Below, one piece after another: positions 42,544 to 51,905 of a stretch of DNA of 64,000 nucleotides. The position numbers were made by a program, and so were the translations under genes. This DNA is from Arthrobacter sp. MYb23. Its GTDB lineage: Bacteria > Actinomycetota > Actinomycetes > Actinomycetales > Micrococcaceae. The number at the start of each line of letters is the position of its first letter. Position 1 is the first letter of the stretch. The stretch covers positions 1 to 64,000 of the forward strand of contig NZ_PCPR01000013.1 in the NCBI RefSeq assembly GCF_002979775.1, given 5' to 3'. A model generated the notes under the pieces. The model was not told the origin of the DNA and made no database searches. It saw only the letters and a list, made by a program, of their open reading frames with translations.

Positions 42544-43552
42544 CACCGTCCGATGGCAGGACGGCTCCGGAGATGTTGGTTCCGTCCTCGCTGAGGAGGA
42601 ACGTGATGGAGGCAGCCAACTGCGAGGCCACAGCAACAGGGGGAATTATCTGCATGAACGGTCCCAACCGGTTCGCGCCGAGCTCGGATCCAAAGGTGGC
42701 CTCGATGCCTGTTGCAACCGGGCCCGGGGCCACTGCGTTGACGCGGATTCCCTGAGGCGCGTACATAAAGGCGGTACTGCGAGTGAGTCCGAGAACTGCA
42801 TGTTTGGAAGCGGTGTACGCCAGTCCTGCAGAATTGCCACGAAGTGCGGCTTCGGAGGCCACATTTACGACGGAACCGCGCCCGGCGGCCATCATGATGG
42901 GAAGCACGGCGCGGGTCAGGCGGAACATTCCGTCCACGTTGACCGCGAACACCCGGTTCCAGACCTCATCGGCCACCTCGTGCAACGGGGTCATGTCGTC
43001 CATGATTCCGGCGACGTTTGCCAACGCATATACCCGGTCTCCAGCGGCTTCAACAATCCTCAGAATGTCTTCTTCCTTGGTGATGTCAGCCTGGACGGTT
43101 ACCACCTCAGCCTCCGGGTGATCCATCGCCAGTGCCTCAAGTCGGGCAGCTGCGATGTCTACGGCAATCACCCTGCCGCCTTCCCTGGCAATCCTGGAGG
43201 CAGTGGCCCGGCCGATACCCGAGCCGGCGCCCGTGACGATCACAGTCTTACCCAGGAATCTGCCATCGGTGATGCGTTCTCGCCAAAGGGTGTCGTCGAT
43301 GTCCTCGGCGTCCGCCTCTGGTTCGATTCCCCCATTTGCTTCCCTGACCAGATGATCAAGCAAAGACTGCGGGAACTGTCCGCCACCGAGTTCCACGAGC
43401 TGTTGCAGGGCAAGGTGATCGATGGGTTTCAGGGCTGATTCGTCCTGACCTGCCTCCTTTAGCATTCCCCGAAGAAGGGGACCGCCAGCGGGATGGGCAA
43501 GCCATTCCCGAATAGGGCGGGAGCCGGTCAGTGCCTTGGTGTGGTTGGTCAT
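42527..43552 (-). CDS. SDR oxidoreductase with an extra N-terminal helical domain
   Basis: The 341-residue protein has a normal SDR body from residue 100 (VIVTGAGSGIGRATA, ALANVAGIMDD, then YTASKHAVLGLTRS). It is preceded by a domain of about 85 residues containing IREWLAHPAGGPLLRGML and a later FPQSLLDHLV. That segment recalls the small helical domain at the C-terminus of some actinobacterial glycoside hydrolases, a resemblance I give from memory only. ATG 43552 overlaps the beta-glucuronidase stop (ATGA), so the proteins are made together. It may oxidise the aglycone or sugar released by that enzyme. The extra domain might aid oligomerisation or docking. Confidence 0.85.
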   Translation of the reverse strand: MTNHTKALTGSRPIREWLAHPAGGPLLRGMLKEAGQDESALKPIDHLALQQLVELGGGQFPQSLLDHLVREANGGIEPEADAEDIDDTLWRERITDGRFLGKTVIVTGAGSGIGRATASRIAREGGRVIAVDIAAARLEALAMDHPEAEVVTVQADITKEEDILRIVEAAGDRVYALANVAGIMDDMTPLHEVADEVWNRVFAVNVDGMFRLTRAVLPIMMAAGRGSVVNVASEAALRGNSAGLAYTASKHAVLGLTRSTAFMYAPQGIRVNAVAPGPVATGIEATFGSELGANRLGPFMQIIPPVAVASQLAASITFLLSEDGTNISGAVLPSDGAWSVQ

Positions 43553-45405
43553 TTTGCTCCTTCGAGAGCCGGTGCTGCTTTGAGCTGGGCTGTTAAGTTT
43601 TCGGGGACCGCTGTTTCGTCCACCACGGGCTTGGCACGCTTGAGACCAGTCCAACGGGCACGCAGGGCGTGTGCTGCTGCTTTTGGTTTTCTATCCCGGC
43701 TGAAAACACCCTTACGGTTGCCGTCCACACGGTGGATGCCGTTGGACGTTTGGAAGTCGGCAAAGTTCCAGACGTGTTCCCCTACAAAGCCGTCAATCCT
43801 GTCAAAGACCCGGTGGTTCATGGCCAGGAAGGACTGCTGGTATTCCTCGCTCCAAGGCATGTCCCAGATGGAGTGCTGTCCCGGCATGGTGTCTGCCCCG
43901 TATTCGCTCATCATGATGGGCTTGCCGAAGGCCTCCACCCAACCGCGGAGGTCACGTTCAAGGTAATTTTCTGCGCTCTGAAGATCCCCGGTAAAGATGT
44001 ACCAGCCGTAGTAGCGATTTATGCTCAGGACGTCGAAGAGATCCGCGATTTTGTCGTTCTGGAAGGTGGCAAACATGACTGCGGCGTAGGTCAGGGGACG
44101 GGTTGGATCGAGCTCGCGGGCGAGCTGGACGAGAGGCTCGAAGAACTCCCTTGCCCCGTCCTCGTTGGAGGCCGGTTCGTTGGCGATACTCCACATAACA
44201 ACGCTTGGATGGTTCTTATCGCGTGAGATGACCTCGCGAAGGTGCTGCGCGTGGGCAGCTTGGGTTTCGTGGTTGAAGGTTTCCGGTGAAAATGTGGGTT
44301 TCGGGCCCACCCCCGTGAGCCCTCCCTGGACCCCCAGATTCAGCCCAACGGCTGCGGTTTCATCGACGACGACGATGCCGTGGCGGTCCGCGAATTCCAG
44401 CACCTCCTCCGCATAGGGGTAGTGCGAGGTCCGGAACGAGTTGGCTCCCACCCAGTCCAACAACTGGAAGTCGTGCACAAGGTAGGCGTTATCGTGACCC
44501 TTGCCCCGGACGGCCGTGTCCTCGTGCTTGCCGAAGCCCGTAAAGTAGAAGGGCTCTCCATTGATGAGGAACTGGGTCCCGCGGACTTCCACCGTCCTCA
44601 CACCGAACGGTTCCGTGTAACTGTCAAGGAGGTCTTCGCCGTCGAGGAGCTCTACCACCAGGTTATAAAGGTAGGCTGCGCCTGGCCGCCACAGCGAGAC
44701 ATCCTCGATAGTGAGTGTCCCCTGAGTGCCTTCGGCCGATGAAACTTCCTGGCCTGCAGCATCCAAAACGCGGACGCGGACCGGCGTCTTGTGACTTGTT
44801 TCGACTGAATAATCTATGACGCCGGTTCGGCCAATAACGCCGGTAACAACAGTGATGTCGCTGATGTGGCGTTCTGGTTTGCTGTAGAGCCACACTGACC
44901 GTGCCAGGCCAGCGTAGTTATAGAAGTCATGCAGGTAGGTCTGTTGGCGTCGCCCGTCCTGGCTGACGCTGATGCTGCCCGGGGGGATAGTGGCACTGGT
45001 CAGTTCATTGTTCACCCCAACCGTGAGCCTGAATTCATCTCCGGGCGAGAGGTGGTCCGTGATGTCTGCTTCAAAAGGTGTGTAGCCGCCTACGTGCCGG
45101 GCTACCAGGACGTCGTCAACATAGACCTTGCCCTCGTGCGTGGCTGCGTCCAAGCGGAGCAAAACTCTTTCGCCGGTCCAGCCCCGCGGTACACGGACGG
45201 TCCGCTGGTACCACACCCAGCCCACGTGGTCCCGGATCTTCTGGTCGGCAAAAAGGTCGTTGTAACTCGACGGTACGGCGGCCTCGAGATTTCCTCCCAG
45301 AACACCTTTCCAGGGTTCCGGGACGTTGGGATTCTCCACGGCAAAGCGCCAAAGGCCGTCCAGGTTGATAAGTTCGCGGGTAATTGTAGAGCGGGGCTTA
45401 AGCAA
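43549..45405 (-). CDS. uidA: Beta-glucuronidase, glycoside hydrolase family 2
   Basis: The 618-residue GH2 enzyme matches E. coli GUS in length and layout: sugar-binding domain, immunoglobulin-like domain and TIM barrel. The acid/base is Glu410 in IANEPAS and the nucleophile Glu501 in MSEYGADT. The glucuronate-recognising Asn563-Lys565 pair in GNRKGVFSRDRKPK matches Asn566/Lys568 of E. coli GUS with a constant offset of 3. This separates it from galactosidases. The start is TTG 45405, because AGGAGA sits 9 bases upstream and the protein then opens LKPRSTITRELINLDGLW like other GUS. Longer frames overlap the neighbouring gene. No signal peptide is present, so glucuronides must be imported first. 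Confidence 0.93.
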   Translation of the reverse strand: MLKPRSTITRELINLDGLWRFAVENPNVPEPWKGVLGGNLEAAVPSSYNDLFADQKIRDHVGWVWYQRTVRVPRGWTGERVLLRLDAATHEGKVYVDDVLVARHVGGYTPFEADITDHLSPGDEFRLTVGVNNELTSATIPPGSISVSQDGRRQQTYLHDFYNYAGLARSVWLYSKPERHISDITVVTGVIGRTGVIDYSVETSHKTPVRVRVLDAAGQEVSSAEGTQGTLTIEDVSLWRPGAAYLYNLVVELLDGEDLLDSYTEPFGVRTVEVRGTQFLINGEPFYFTGFGKHEDTAVRGKGHDNAYLVHDFQLLDWVGANSFRTSHYPYAEEVLEFADRHGIVVVDETAAVGLNLGVQGGLTGVGPKPTFSPETFNHETQAAHAQHLREVISRDKNHPSVVMWSIANEPASNEDGAREFFEPLVQLARELDPTRPLTYAAVMFATFQNDKIADLFDVLSINRYYGWYIFTGDLQSAENYLERDLRGWVEAFGKPIMMSEYGADTMPGQHSIWDMPWSEEYQQSFLAMNHRVFDRIDGFVGEHVWNFADFQTSNGIHRVDGNRKGVFSRDRKPKAAAHALRARWTGLKRAKPVVDETAVPENLTAQLKAAPALEGAK

Positions 45406-45427
45406 TGTATTTTCTCCTGCTTGGCTG

Positions 45428-46438
45428 TCAATGAGATAACTGGCTTGCGATGGTGTCCAGGGTGCGGAACACGGCAATCGTGTCTTTTGCCGGATGTACC
45501 GGGTGTTGGGTATCGCCGGCACGGATTGCTTCGCCGGCGGCTCTGAGCATGGGAACATAGCCGTTGCCCTCGCGGGCGTGATCGATGGGTTCAGGGGCGA
45601 ACATTTTTTCCCAGGAACCTGCGTGGATTTGGAGGGTAGTGGATGTCCAGAACATGCCTGGGATGGTGATCCAGCCCTTGGCGCCGCTGATGGAGGCAGA
45701 GGGATCGACGAATTCGGTCATTGAACTCGCGCATTGCGCAAACTGGCCCCCTGCGAAGTCAAGGGTGAAATGTTCGGCGAAGTCGAGCCCGTCGGCCCTC
45801 AGGCGGCCGTTGGCCGTTATGGATGTTGGCTCACCGAAGATTGAGTGGGCCAGGGTCACCGGGTAGATCCCTTGGTCCAGGAGCGTTCCTCCGCTGCGCT
45901 CAATATCCCATCTGCTGCCACCATCGGCGATCAGGGGAAAGCCAAATCCTGCGCGGATGCTGGAAGGCTGTCCGATGATTCCAGTGCGGAGCAGTTCGAA
46001 GAGGTGTTGGAATGCGGGGTTGAACTTCATCCACATTGCTTCCATGAGGAAGAGCCCTTGGCTTTCGGCAAGCGCAAAGAGGTCTTGCACTTCATCCGCA
46101 TTCAGTGCCATGGGCTTCTCGACAACCACATGTTTGCCGGCATTCAGCGCTTGGCGCGCCAAGGCAGCATGGGTAGCGAACGGCGTCGCCAGATACACAA
46201 CGTCAACCTCAGGGTCCATGACAAGCGAATCGAAGTCATCGGTCCACCTGTCCAGGCCGAAGTCCTCTGCGAAACCGGCAGCTTTCGCCGGGTTTCTGCT
46301 GAAGATCATTTCCACGTGATTTCCGGGCAAGAGCTGTAGATCCGGCACTATGCTGCGGGAGATAGTCCCGGCCCCGGCAACAGCCCACCGCAGTGGAGCT
46401 TGGGGACGACGTGCCTCATCCACGGGTCCATTCGTCAT
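45428..46438 (-). CDS. Gfo/Idh/MocA family oxidoreductase
   Basis: The 336-residue NAD(P)-dependent dehydrogenase has an N-terminal Rossmann fold (WAVAGAGTISRSIVPDLQL) and the EKPMALN motif near residue 96 that places the catalytic lysine. A C-terminal alpha/beta domain follows. The family acts on sugars, inositols and, in some members, 3-keto-glycosides. The ATGA overlap with the upstream ATPase gene and position before uidA suggest it modifies the imported glycoside or the released glucuronic acid. The specific reaction is unknown. Confidence 0.88.
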   Translation of the reverse strand: MTNGPVDEARRPQAPLRWAVAGAGTISRSIVPDLQLLPGNHVEMIFSRNPAKAAGFAEDFGLDRWTDDFDSLVMDPEVDVVYLATPFATHAALARQALNAGKHVVVEKPMALNADEVQDLFALAESQGLFLMEAMWMKFNPAFQHLFELLRTGIIGQPSSIRAGFGFPLIADGGSRWDIERSGGTLLDQGIYPVTLAHSIFGEPTSITANGRLRADGLDFAEHFTLDFAGGQFAQCASSMTEFVDPSASISGAKGWITIPGMFWTSTTLQIHAGSWEKMFAPEPIDHAREGNGYVPMLRAAGEAIRAGDTQHPVHPAKDTIAVFRTLDTIASQLSH

Positions 46439-47298
46439 CCTGCAACTCCAGCCTGGACTTGTTGTTCCCGGTGCAGCTCAGCCAATCGGTGCCGATCTGC
46501 CCGGCGCTTCTCCTGTTCCACGGGGTCTGCGATGGGTGCAGCCAGCAACAGTCGCTGGGTGTAGGGGTGCTCGGGTGTGGAAGTTACCCGGTCCGCGGGG
46601 CCGGTTTCAACGATGTCCCCCCTGTAGACGACACTGACCCGATGGCTGATGTGCCGGACCACGGACAGGTCGTGTGAGACGAACAAGTAGGCAACGCCTG
46701 TGCGCCTTTGGATGTCGATGAAGAGGTCCATGACCCGGGCCTGTGTGGAAAGGTCCAACGCCGAGACGGGTTCGTCGCAGACAATGAGTTTGGGTTCGGG
46801 CGCAAGGGCCCGGGCTATGGCTACTCGTTGCCGTTGTCCGCCGCTGAACTCCCGGGGCAAACGTTCAGCCGCGTCCCCGGGCAGGCCGACTTGATCCAAC
46901 AGCATCCGAACCCGGGTCCGGGCTTCAGATGCACTTGTTCCCTGGACGATGAGGGGCTCGCTCAGGGTGTCGCCGATGGTCAGGGACGGGTTGAGGGACG
47001 TGTAGGGGTCCTGGAACACCACTTGGATGTCTTTGGACAACTGACGGCGTTCCTTGGGCGTGGCGTGGGTGATATCCGAACCCTGGAAGGTGATGCGGCC
47101 CGATGCCGGCTTGACAAGCCCAAGGACGGCCCGGCCAATGGTGGTTTTGCCGGACCCGGATTCCCCCACGACGCCGAGAGTCTCACCTTTGGCGATTGAC
47201 AGGGAAACTCCGTGCAGGACCTCCACTTCCCTGGGCCTGAAGCCCCGGCCCTTGAAGGCGACGCGAAGGTCTTCCACGTTCAACAACTGCGGTGTCAT
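46435..47298 (-). CDS. Oligopeptide-type ABC transporter ATP-binding protein (DppF-like)
   Basis: A 287-residue ATPase with Walker A GESGSGKTT, signature FSGGQRQRVAIARAL and Walker B LIVCDEPVSALD, in which a cysteine replaces the usual hydrophobic residue. ATG 47298 overlaps the preceding stop as TGATG. A TTG one codon upstream is an alternative. It partners the ATPase half of the fused protein upstream. Confidence 0.9.
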   Translation of the reverse strand: MTPQLLNVEDLRVAFKGRGFRPREVEVLHGVSLSIAKGETLGVVGESGSGKTTIGRAVLGLVKPASGRITFQGSDITHATPKERRQLSKDIQVVFQDPYTSLNPSLTIGDTLSEPLIVQGTSASEARTRVRMLLDQVGLPGDAAERLPREFSGGQRQRVAIARALAPEPKLIVCDEPVSALDLSTQARVMDLFIDIQRRTGVAYLFVSHDLSVVRHISHRVSVVYRGDIVETGPADRVTSTPEHPYTQRLLLAAPIADPVEQEKRRADRHRLAELHREQQVQAGVAG

Positions 47299-49082
47299 CA
47301 ATTACTCCCCGAAATAGCCGCCGAGACGGGAATGGGTTGGTCGGTCCGAACGGTGTGTTCGTCAAGGATGGATCCGAGGAGCATCTGCGTGTAGGGATGT
47401 TGAGGTTCCCGGAAGAGCTCCAGTGCTGTCCCTGATTCCACAACCCGGCCGTCCTGCATCACGGCGATCCGGTCACAGATGTCTGCCACCACGCCGAAGT
47501 TGTGTGTCACTAGCAACACGGCCATGCCCATTTCGGCTTGCAGGTCCCTGATAAGGTCCAGGATTTCGGCTTGGACAGTGACATCCAGGGCAGTGGTGGG
47601 TTCATCGGCGATGAGGAGTTTGGGACGACTGGCCACAGCACCTGCAATGAGGACGCGTTGGGCCATTCCGCCGGAGATCTGGTGGGGATAAGAGTCAAAA
47701 GTCCGTTCAGGATGTTCAATTCCAACACGCACCAGAAGCTCCATTACTGTTGCTTTTGCCTCCCGCCGTGACATCTGTGCAGAGGCGCGTATGCCTTCGA
47801 CGAGTTGGGCGCCCACTGTGTAGGAGGGATCCAGATTGGACATGGGTTCCTGGGGTATGTAGGCAATGTCGCGTCCACGAAGGGTACGGAACTCCCGTTC
47901 GGTAAGGCCAATCAAATTGCGGCCAGCCAACTGTGCCCAACCATGCGTGACCACGGCCTCAGGCGGAAGCACACCAAGAATGGCAAAAGCTGTTTGTGTC
48001 TTTCCTGAGCCGGATTCACCCACCAAGCCCAGGGTTTCACCTGCCTGTAACGTGAGCTCGACCCCTTTCACTACTTCCTTGAGTTCGCCCGAGGGTGTGG
48101 GGTAAGCGATGCCCAGGTCGCGGACGGACAGCACGTCCGTCGTCGAGCCCTGGACGGCGTCCTTCGCGGGGGTGCGGCCGGCTTGTGCGGCCCGGGCTTT
48201 CACGGGCGTGAGTTTGACGCCCTCAAAGGCGTCCCTTAGTGAGTTGCCCAGCAATACAAGGGAAGCTGTCAGAGTCCCGAGCATGACACTGGGCCAGATG
48301 AATTGGGTGGGATCGACGTAGAGATTTGTGAAGCCATCGGCGATCATCGCGCCAAAGCTGGGAACCAGTGTTGACCCTACTCCGAGAAAGGCCAAGCCCG
48401 ACTGGAGGCTGATTGCGGAGCCGATAAGAAATGCGGTGGCAACGATGATGGGACCGCGGACAGCAAACAACACATGCCGTCCAAGAATCCGCAGGTTGGA
48501 CAACCCCGATACCCGCGCAGCGTCAACGTAGAGTTCGTTCTTGACCCCAAGGACCAGGTTTCTGACGATACGGTACACGCCGGGGGAGAGCAGTACCCCA
48601 AAGATGAGCATGGTAGCCCGGTAGTCGCCCTTGGTGACCGGCATCAGGACTATTAGCAGCAAGAGCCCCGGAAATGTCATGATGAGGCTGAAAATCCACT
48701 CCGTTGCGCTGCGCAGCTTTCGGCCGAAATACCCACCGATCAGGCCACAGGTGACGCCGATGGTCAAGGCAACACTGGCACCGATTAATCCTGCGATCAG
48801 GCTTGTACCGATTGAATGCAGAAGCCGCGAAGCGATGTCGCGCCCGTTTTGGTCGGCCCCCAAAATGTACCCCGGGGTCCCGGGTGTCGCGTTGATGGCA
48901 TTGAGTTGGGCCTCATTGGGATCATGCGGCGCGATCAACGGCGTCAGGAGACCCAGGATGATGATGGCAAGCAGCAGAACCGAAGTGATGATGGCCTGGG
49001 GATCCTTGGCGAGTTTCCTTAGCGGAGATTTCCGGGGTGGGGATGCAAGCCCCGGATCCACGCTGAGTTCTTCGATGCTCAA
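47298..49082 (-). CDS. Fused ABC permease (DppC-like) and ATPase (DppD-like)
   Basis: The 594-residue protein joins two normally separate subunits. Residues about 25-290 are a DppC-type permease with GADQNGRDIASRLLHSIG and an EAA loop, DAARVSGLSNLRILGRHVL. A linker of about 30 residues (TPVKARAAQAGRTPAKDA) leads to an ATPase from about 315 to 594, with Walker A GESGSGKTQ, signature ISGGMAQRVLIAGAV and Walker B LLIADEPTTALD. The start is TTG 49082, overlapping the DppB stop. The sequence is unbroken, so the fusion is probably real, as is occasionally seen in actinobacterial peptide/opine transporters. Confidence 0.9.
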   Translation of the reverse strand: MSIEELSVDPGLASPPRKSPLRKLAKDPQAIITSVLLLAIIILGLLTPLIAPHDPNEAQLNAINATPGTPGYILGADQNGRDIASRLLHSIGTSLIAGLIGASVALTIGVTCGLIGGYFGRKLRSATEWIFSLIMTFPGLLLLIVLMPVTKGDYRATMLIFGVLLSPGVYRIVRNLVLGVKNELYVDAARVSGLSNLRILGRHVLFAVRGPIIVATAFLIGSAISLQSGLAFLGVGSTLVPSFGAMIADGFTNLYVDPTQFIWPSVMLGTLTASLVLLGNSLRDAFEGVKLTPVKARAAQAGRTPAKDAVQGSTTDVLSVRDLGIAYPTPSGELKEVVKGVELTLQAGETLGLVGESGSGKTQTAFAILGVLPPEAVVTHGWAQLAGRNLIGLTEREFRTLRGRDIAYIPQEPMSNLDPSYTVGAQLVEGIRASAQMSRREAKATVMELLVRVGIEHPERTFDSYPHQISGGMAQRVLIAGAVASRPKLLIADEPTTALDVTVQAEILDLIRDLQAEMGMAVLLVTHNFGVVADICDRIAVMQDGRVVESGTALELFREPQHPYTQMLLGSILDEHTVRTDQPIPVSAAISGSN

Positions 49083-50020
49083 TAGATTCTCGCCTTCGGG
49101 TTGAGCCAGCCGTTCACGACGTCTGTAATGAGGTTCACCATGACCACCAACATGACGCTGAACAGGGTGATGCCCATGATGATGGGGATATCGCCTTGGA
49201 GGGAGGCGTTGAATGCGTAGGCGCCGAAGCCAGGAAGCGCGAACACGTTCTCGATGATGAGCGCACCACCGAGCATTTGAATGAATTCAAGGGACAGGAC
49301 CGTCAAGGCAGGACTCGCCGCATTCCGAAGCGCGTGGCGAAGAACAATTGAGCGTGTTGGTACCCCGCGGGTCCTCAGCGTACGGACGTAGTCCTTCCTG
49401 AGCTCCCCGATCATTGAGCCGCGGATTTGTGCGGCCATGCTGGCCACTCCACCGATGACGAGCACAATGACGGGGATGGTGATCGACGTGGCCCATTTCC
49501 CCGGATTCTGAGCGAAAGGAGTGAACCCGGTTGCCGGCAGCAACTTCAAATTCACCGCGAGAACAGCCACCAGGACAATGGCGATGAGCAAGCCGGGGAC
49601 GACGTAACCAATCAAGGACAAGCCTTGGGAGACCTTGTCAGCCAGTCCACCCCTTGTGGCTGCCCAGACGCCCAGCGCAACGCTGACGATCACAGTGACG
49701 ATGAGCGCTGTGACCACGAGCGACAGGGTCACACCCAGCCGGGCGGCAACGGCCGGGGCTACGGGTTGACTGGTGAAAAGGGAGGTACCGAAATCCCCGG
49801 TCAGGACGGAGCCGAGCCAGTCCAGGTATTGGACGATGGCTGGCCGATCGAAGCCAAGTTCGGTCATCAGTGCCTTCAAGGACTCCGGAGTCGCAGTAGC
49901 CCCCAGCCGTTCGCGGGCAACGGATTCCAAGGAGCCGCTGAGGAGGAAGAAGGTAATTAAGGTGACGAGCAGGGCAAGGACAATGCCTGCACCAAGTCGT
50001 CGTAGGGCGTAACTGATCAT
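49079..50020 (-). CDS. ABC transporter permease (DppB-like)
   Basis: A 313-residue permease starting MISYALRRLGAGIVLALLVT, the DppB amino end, with GFDRPAIVQYLDWLGSVLTGD and the EAA loop TRGVPTRSIVLRHALRNA. ATG 50020 is chosen. The frame upstream to 50134 runs into the SBP gene end. It follows the SBP gene by 49 bp and is coupled to the fused permease-ATPase. Confidence 0.9.
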   Translation of the reverse strand: MISYALRRLGAGIVLALLVTLITFFLLSGSLESVARERLGATATPESLKALMTELGFDRPAIVQYLDWLGSVLTGDFGTSLFTSQPVAPAVAARLGVTLSLVVTALIVTVIVSVALGVWAATRGGLADKVSQGLSLIGYVVPGLLIAIVLVAVLAVNLKLLPATGFTPFAQNPGKWATSITIPVIVLVIGGVASMAAQIRGSMIGELRKDYVRTLRTRGVPTRSIVLRHALRNAASPALTVLSLEFIQMLGGALIIENVFALPGFGAYAFNASLQGDIPIIMGITLFSVMLVVMVNLITDVVNGWLNPKARIY

Positions 50021-50069
50021 GAGTGGACCCCCGGCTTTTCCTTCGGCGTCCCTGAGCTCCTGGTTAGCA

Positions 50070-51626
50070 TCATTTTCCGGACAGGCCGAAGTCACGTACG
50101 GTAGGCAAAACCACCCCGGTAGGGAGGAAATCAATGCCCGGAGCTGTGGCCCAGAGCGTGCCTACGTAGGCGATCGGTGCGTTCAATGCCTGCTTTACGG
50201 TATATTCGTTGACCTTCTTATACAGAGCATCACGGGCTGTATCGTCCGGTTCGGTGGCAATGGACTGCAGCAACGTGTCGAACTCGGGGTCCTGCCACTT
50301 GAAGGGGTTGAGGAAGGCTTCAGGGGCGTACATGTCGCCGACTTGACGGCCGGCGCTGTTCAGACCGTAGAACCAAAGAACTGCCGGGTACTTCTTCGAA
50401 GCAATTGATGACGCTGTATTCTGCGGAGGCACGGGTTCCCACGTCACCTTCACACCGATGTCCGCAAGAGCCTGCGTGATCACAGGCTCGAAGGACTGGG
50501 AGATGACCGTGCTTGGCATCGTCATGGAGAAACCGTCGGCGTATCCGGCCTCGGCCAATAGTTTGCGTGCCTTCGCAGGATCGAAGCTGTAGGCATCTTC
50601 AAGCCCCGGATCGTAGGCTCCACTGTTGGGGTCGAACACCTGGACCGTAGGCTTGCCTAGTCCGTTGAGGAGGGCCTTCACCACCTGTGCCCGGTCAAAT
50701 GCCATGTTGATGGCCTCGCGCACCTTTACATTGCCCAGGGCAGGAACGAGTTCTCCCTTTCGATCGGCCAGGACGAGAACAAGAGCGGCCGTAGCCTGCA
50801 CTTCCTTGACTGTGAATCCCGCACCTTCGGCCTGCTTGCGTTGGGGGGCCTGAATCAGGGCTGCCTTTACTTCCCCTGCCTGGAGCGCGTTGTACTGGGC
50901 GGTCCTGTCCTGGATGACTTTGACCTTCACGGTTTTGAAGGGGTAGACCGAGGCGTTCCAGTAGTCATCCCGGCGTTCCATCACGTACTCGGTGCCGTCC
51001 ACAGTTTTGTCCGATAGGACGTAGGGTCCTGAGGCTGTTGGGCGGAGCTTGGTGGTCTCTGATGCCAGCGTGTCCGCGTCGCCGATAACGCCTGTGGCCT
51101 GCGCCAGATAGTTCAGCAGCGATGGTTCAGGAGCGGAAAGCTGAATGACTACCGTCGACGCATCGGGAGCGGAAATCGAAGACACCTTGGCGAGCTTGGG
51201 CTGTTGCTGGCCCGGTGTCGTCCTGGTCCTCTCCAAGGTTGCTGCAACGTCCTTGGAGGTGACGGCGTCTCCGGAACTAAACTTCAGGTCGCTGCGAAGC
51301 TTGAGGGTCAGCGTGCGGAGGTCATCTGAATATTCCCAGCTCTCGGCCGCGTTCGCACGGATCTTGTTGTCCTTGTCCACCATGAGAAGGGTGTCGAAAA
51401 TGGATGCCCAAATGTAGGACTGCTGTCCTTCAGCGAGCTGGGCCGGGTCCAACGAAGCCGGCTGGGCTTGAACGGCAATGCTGAGCTCCTCGTTGCGTGA
51501 GGAATTGCTTGCCTCCGATGCTGGTTCGGAAGTTGAGCAGGCCGCTGTGGAGAGTAGTGCCGCCACCGCGACTGAGGCTACGACCGCACGGGTCAGTGAT
51601 GTGGTTCGGGACAAGACAGGAAACAT
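50070..51626 (-). CDS. ABC transporter substrate-binding lipoprotein, family 5
   Basis: The 518-residue lipoprotein has a twin-helix-like signal ending in the lipobox LLSTAACS (near residue 30). The family 5 core follows: ELSIAVQAQPASLDPAQLAEGQ, then LTLKLRSDLKFSSGDAVTSKDV. ATG 51626 is preferred to the start at 51647 because AAAGGAGT lies 8 bases before it. As first gene of the uidA operon it should capture the extracellular glycoside. This SBP family is best known for peptides but also serves oligosaccharides, and the downstream glucuronidase argues for a glucuronide. Confidence 0.9.
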   Translation of the reverse strand: MFPVLSRTTSLTRAVVASVAVAALLSTAACSTSEPASEASNSSRNEELSIAVQAQPASLDPAQLAEGQQSYIWASIFDTLLMVDKDNKIRANAAESWEYSDDLRTLTLKLRSDLKFSSGDAVTSKDVAATLERTRTTPGQQQPKLAKVSSISAPDASTVVIQLSAPEPSLLNYLAQATGVIGDADTLASETTKLRPTASGPYVLSDKTVDGTEYVMERRDDYWNASVYPFKTVKVKVIQDRTAQYNALQAGEVKAALIQAPQRKQAEGAGFTVKEVQATAALVLVLADRKGELVPALGNVKVREAINMAFDRAQVVKALLNGLGKPTVQVFDPNSGAYDPGLEDAYSFDPAKARKLLAEAGYADGFSMTMPSTVISQSFEPVITQALADIGVKVTWEPVPPQNTASSIASKKYPAVLWFYGLNSAGRQVGDMYAPEAFLNPFKWQDPEFDTLLQSIATEPDDTARDALYKKVNEYTVKQALNAPIAYVGTLWATAPGIDFLPTGVVLPTVRDFGLSGK

Positions 51627-51743
51627 GTCTCGGGACTCCTTTGTCATTGAGGAAAAGCTTTTGGAGATTTATGGGGGACCATTGTCTGGGCCGTTCAGTC
51701 GGGGGTGACCGACATCACTAGCAAAGCATTGGAAAAACAAAAA

Positions 51744-51757
51744 GGCAACCGATTGCC
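51744..51757. promoter_or_regulatory. LacI-type operator upstream of the glucuronide operon
   Basis: GGCAACCGATTGCC is a 14-bp dyad with 5-bp arms and the central CG typical of LacI-family sites. It is 118 bp before the SBP start, in the 279-bp gap that must hold the promoter. The LacI gene at 52680-53705 is the obvious binding partner. The rest of the gap (51627-51905) shows no other clear signal. Confidence 0.6.
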
Positions 51758-51905
51758 AAGAAATGTTCTAAAGATTAAATCTCTTCCGCAGGTTTCGCTT
51801 CAGGGAACGACAAATAGCCCCCTGATGCACGAAACAATGTATTTCGAAGATCGAGGCGGTGGAATTTATTTTAGGAGGTCCTGAGAGGTGCTTTTGATAA
51901 ACTGC

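Noticed and set aside
43549..45405. GH2 enzyme as a beta-galactosidase
   Set aside because: The size matches GUS, not the roughly 1,000-residue LacZ, and the Asn-x-Lys glucuronate motif is present.
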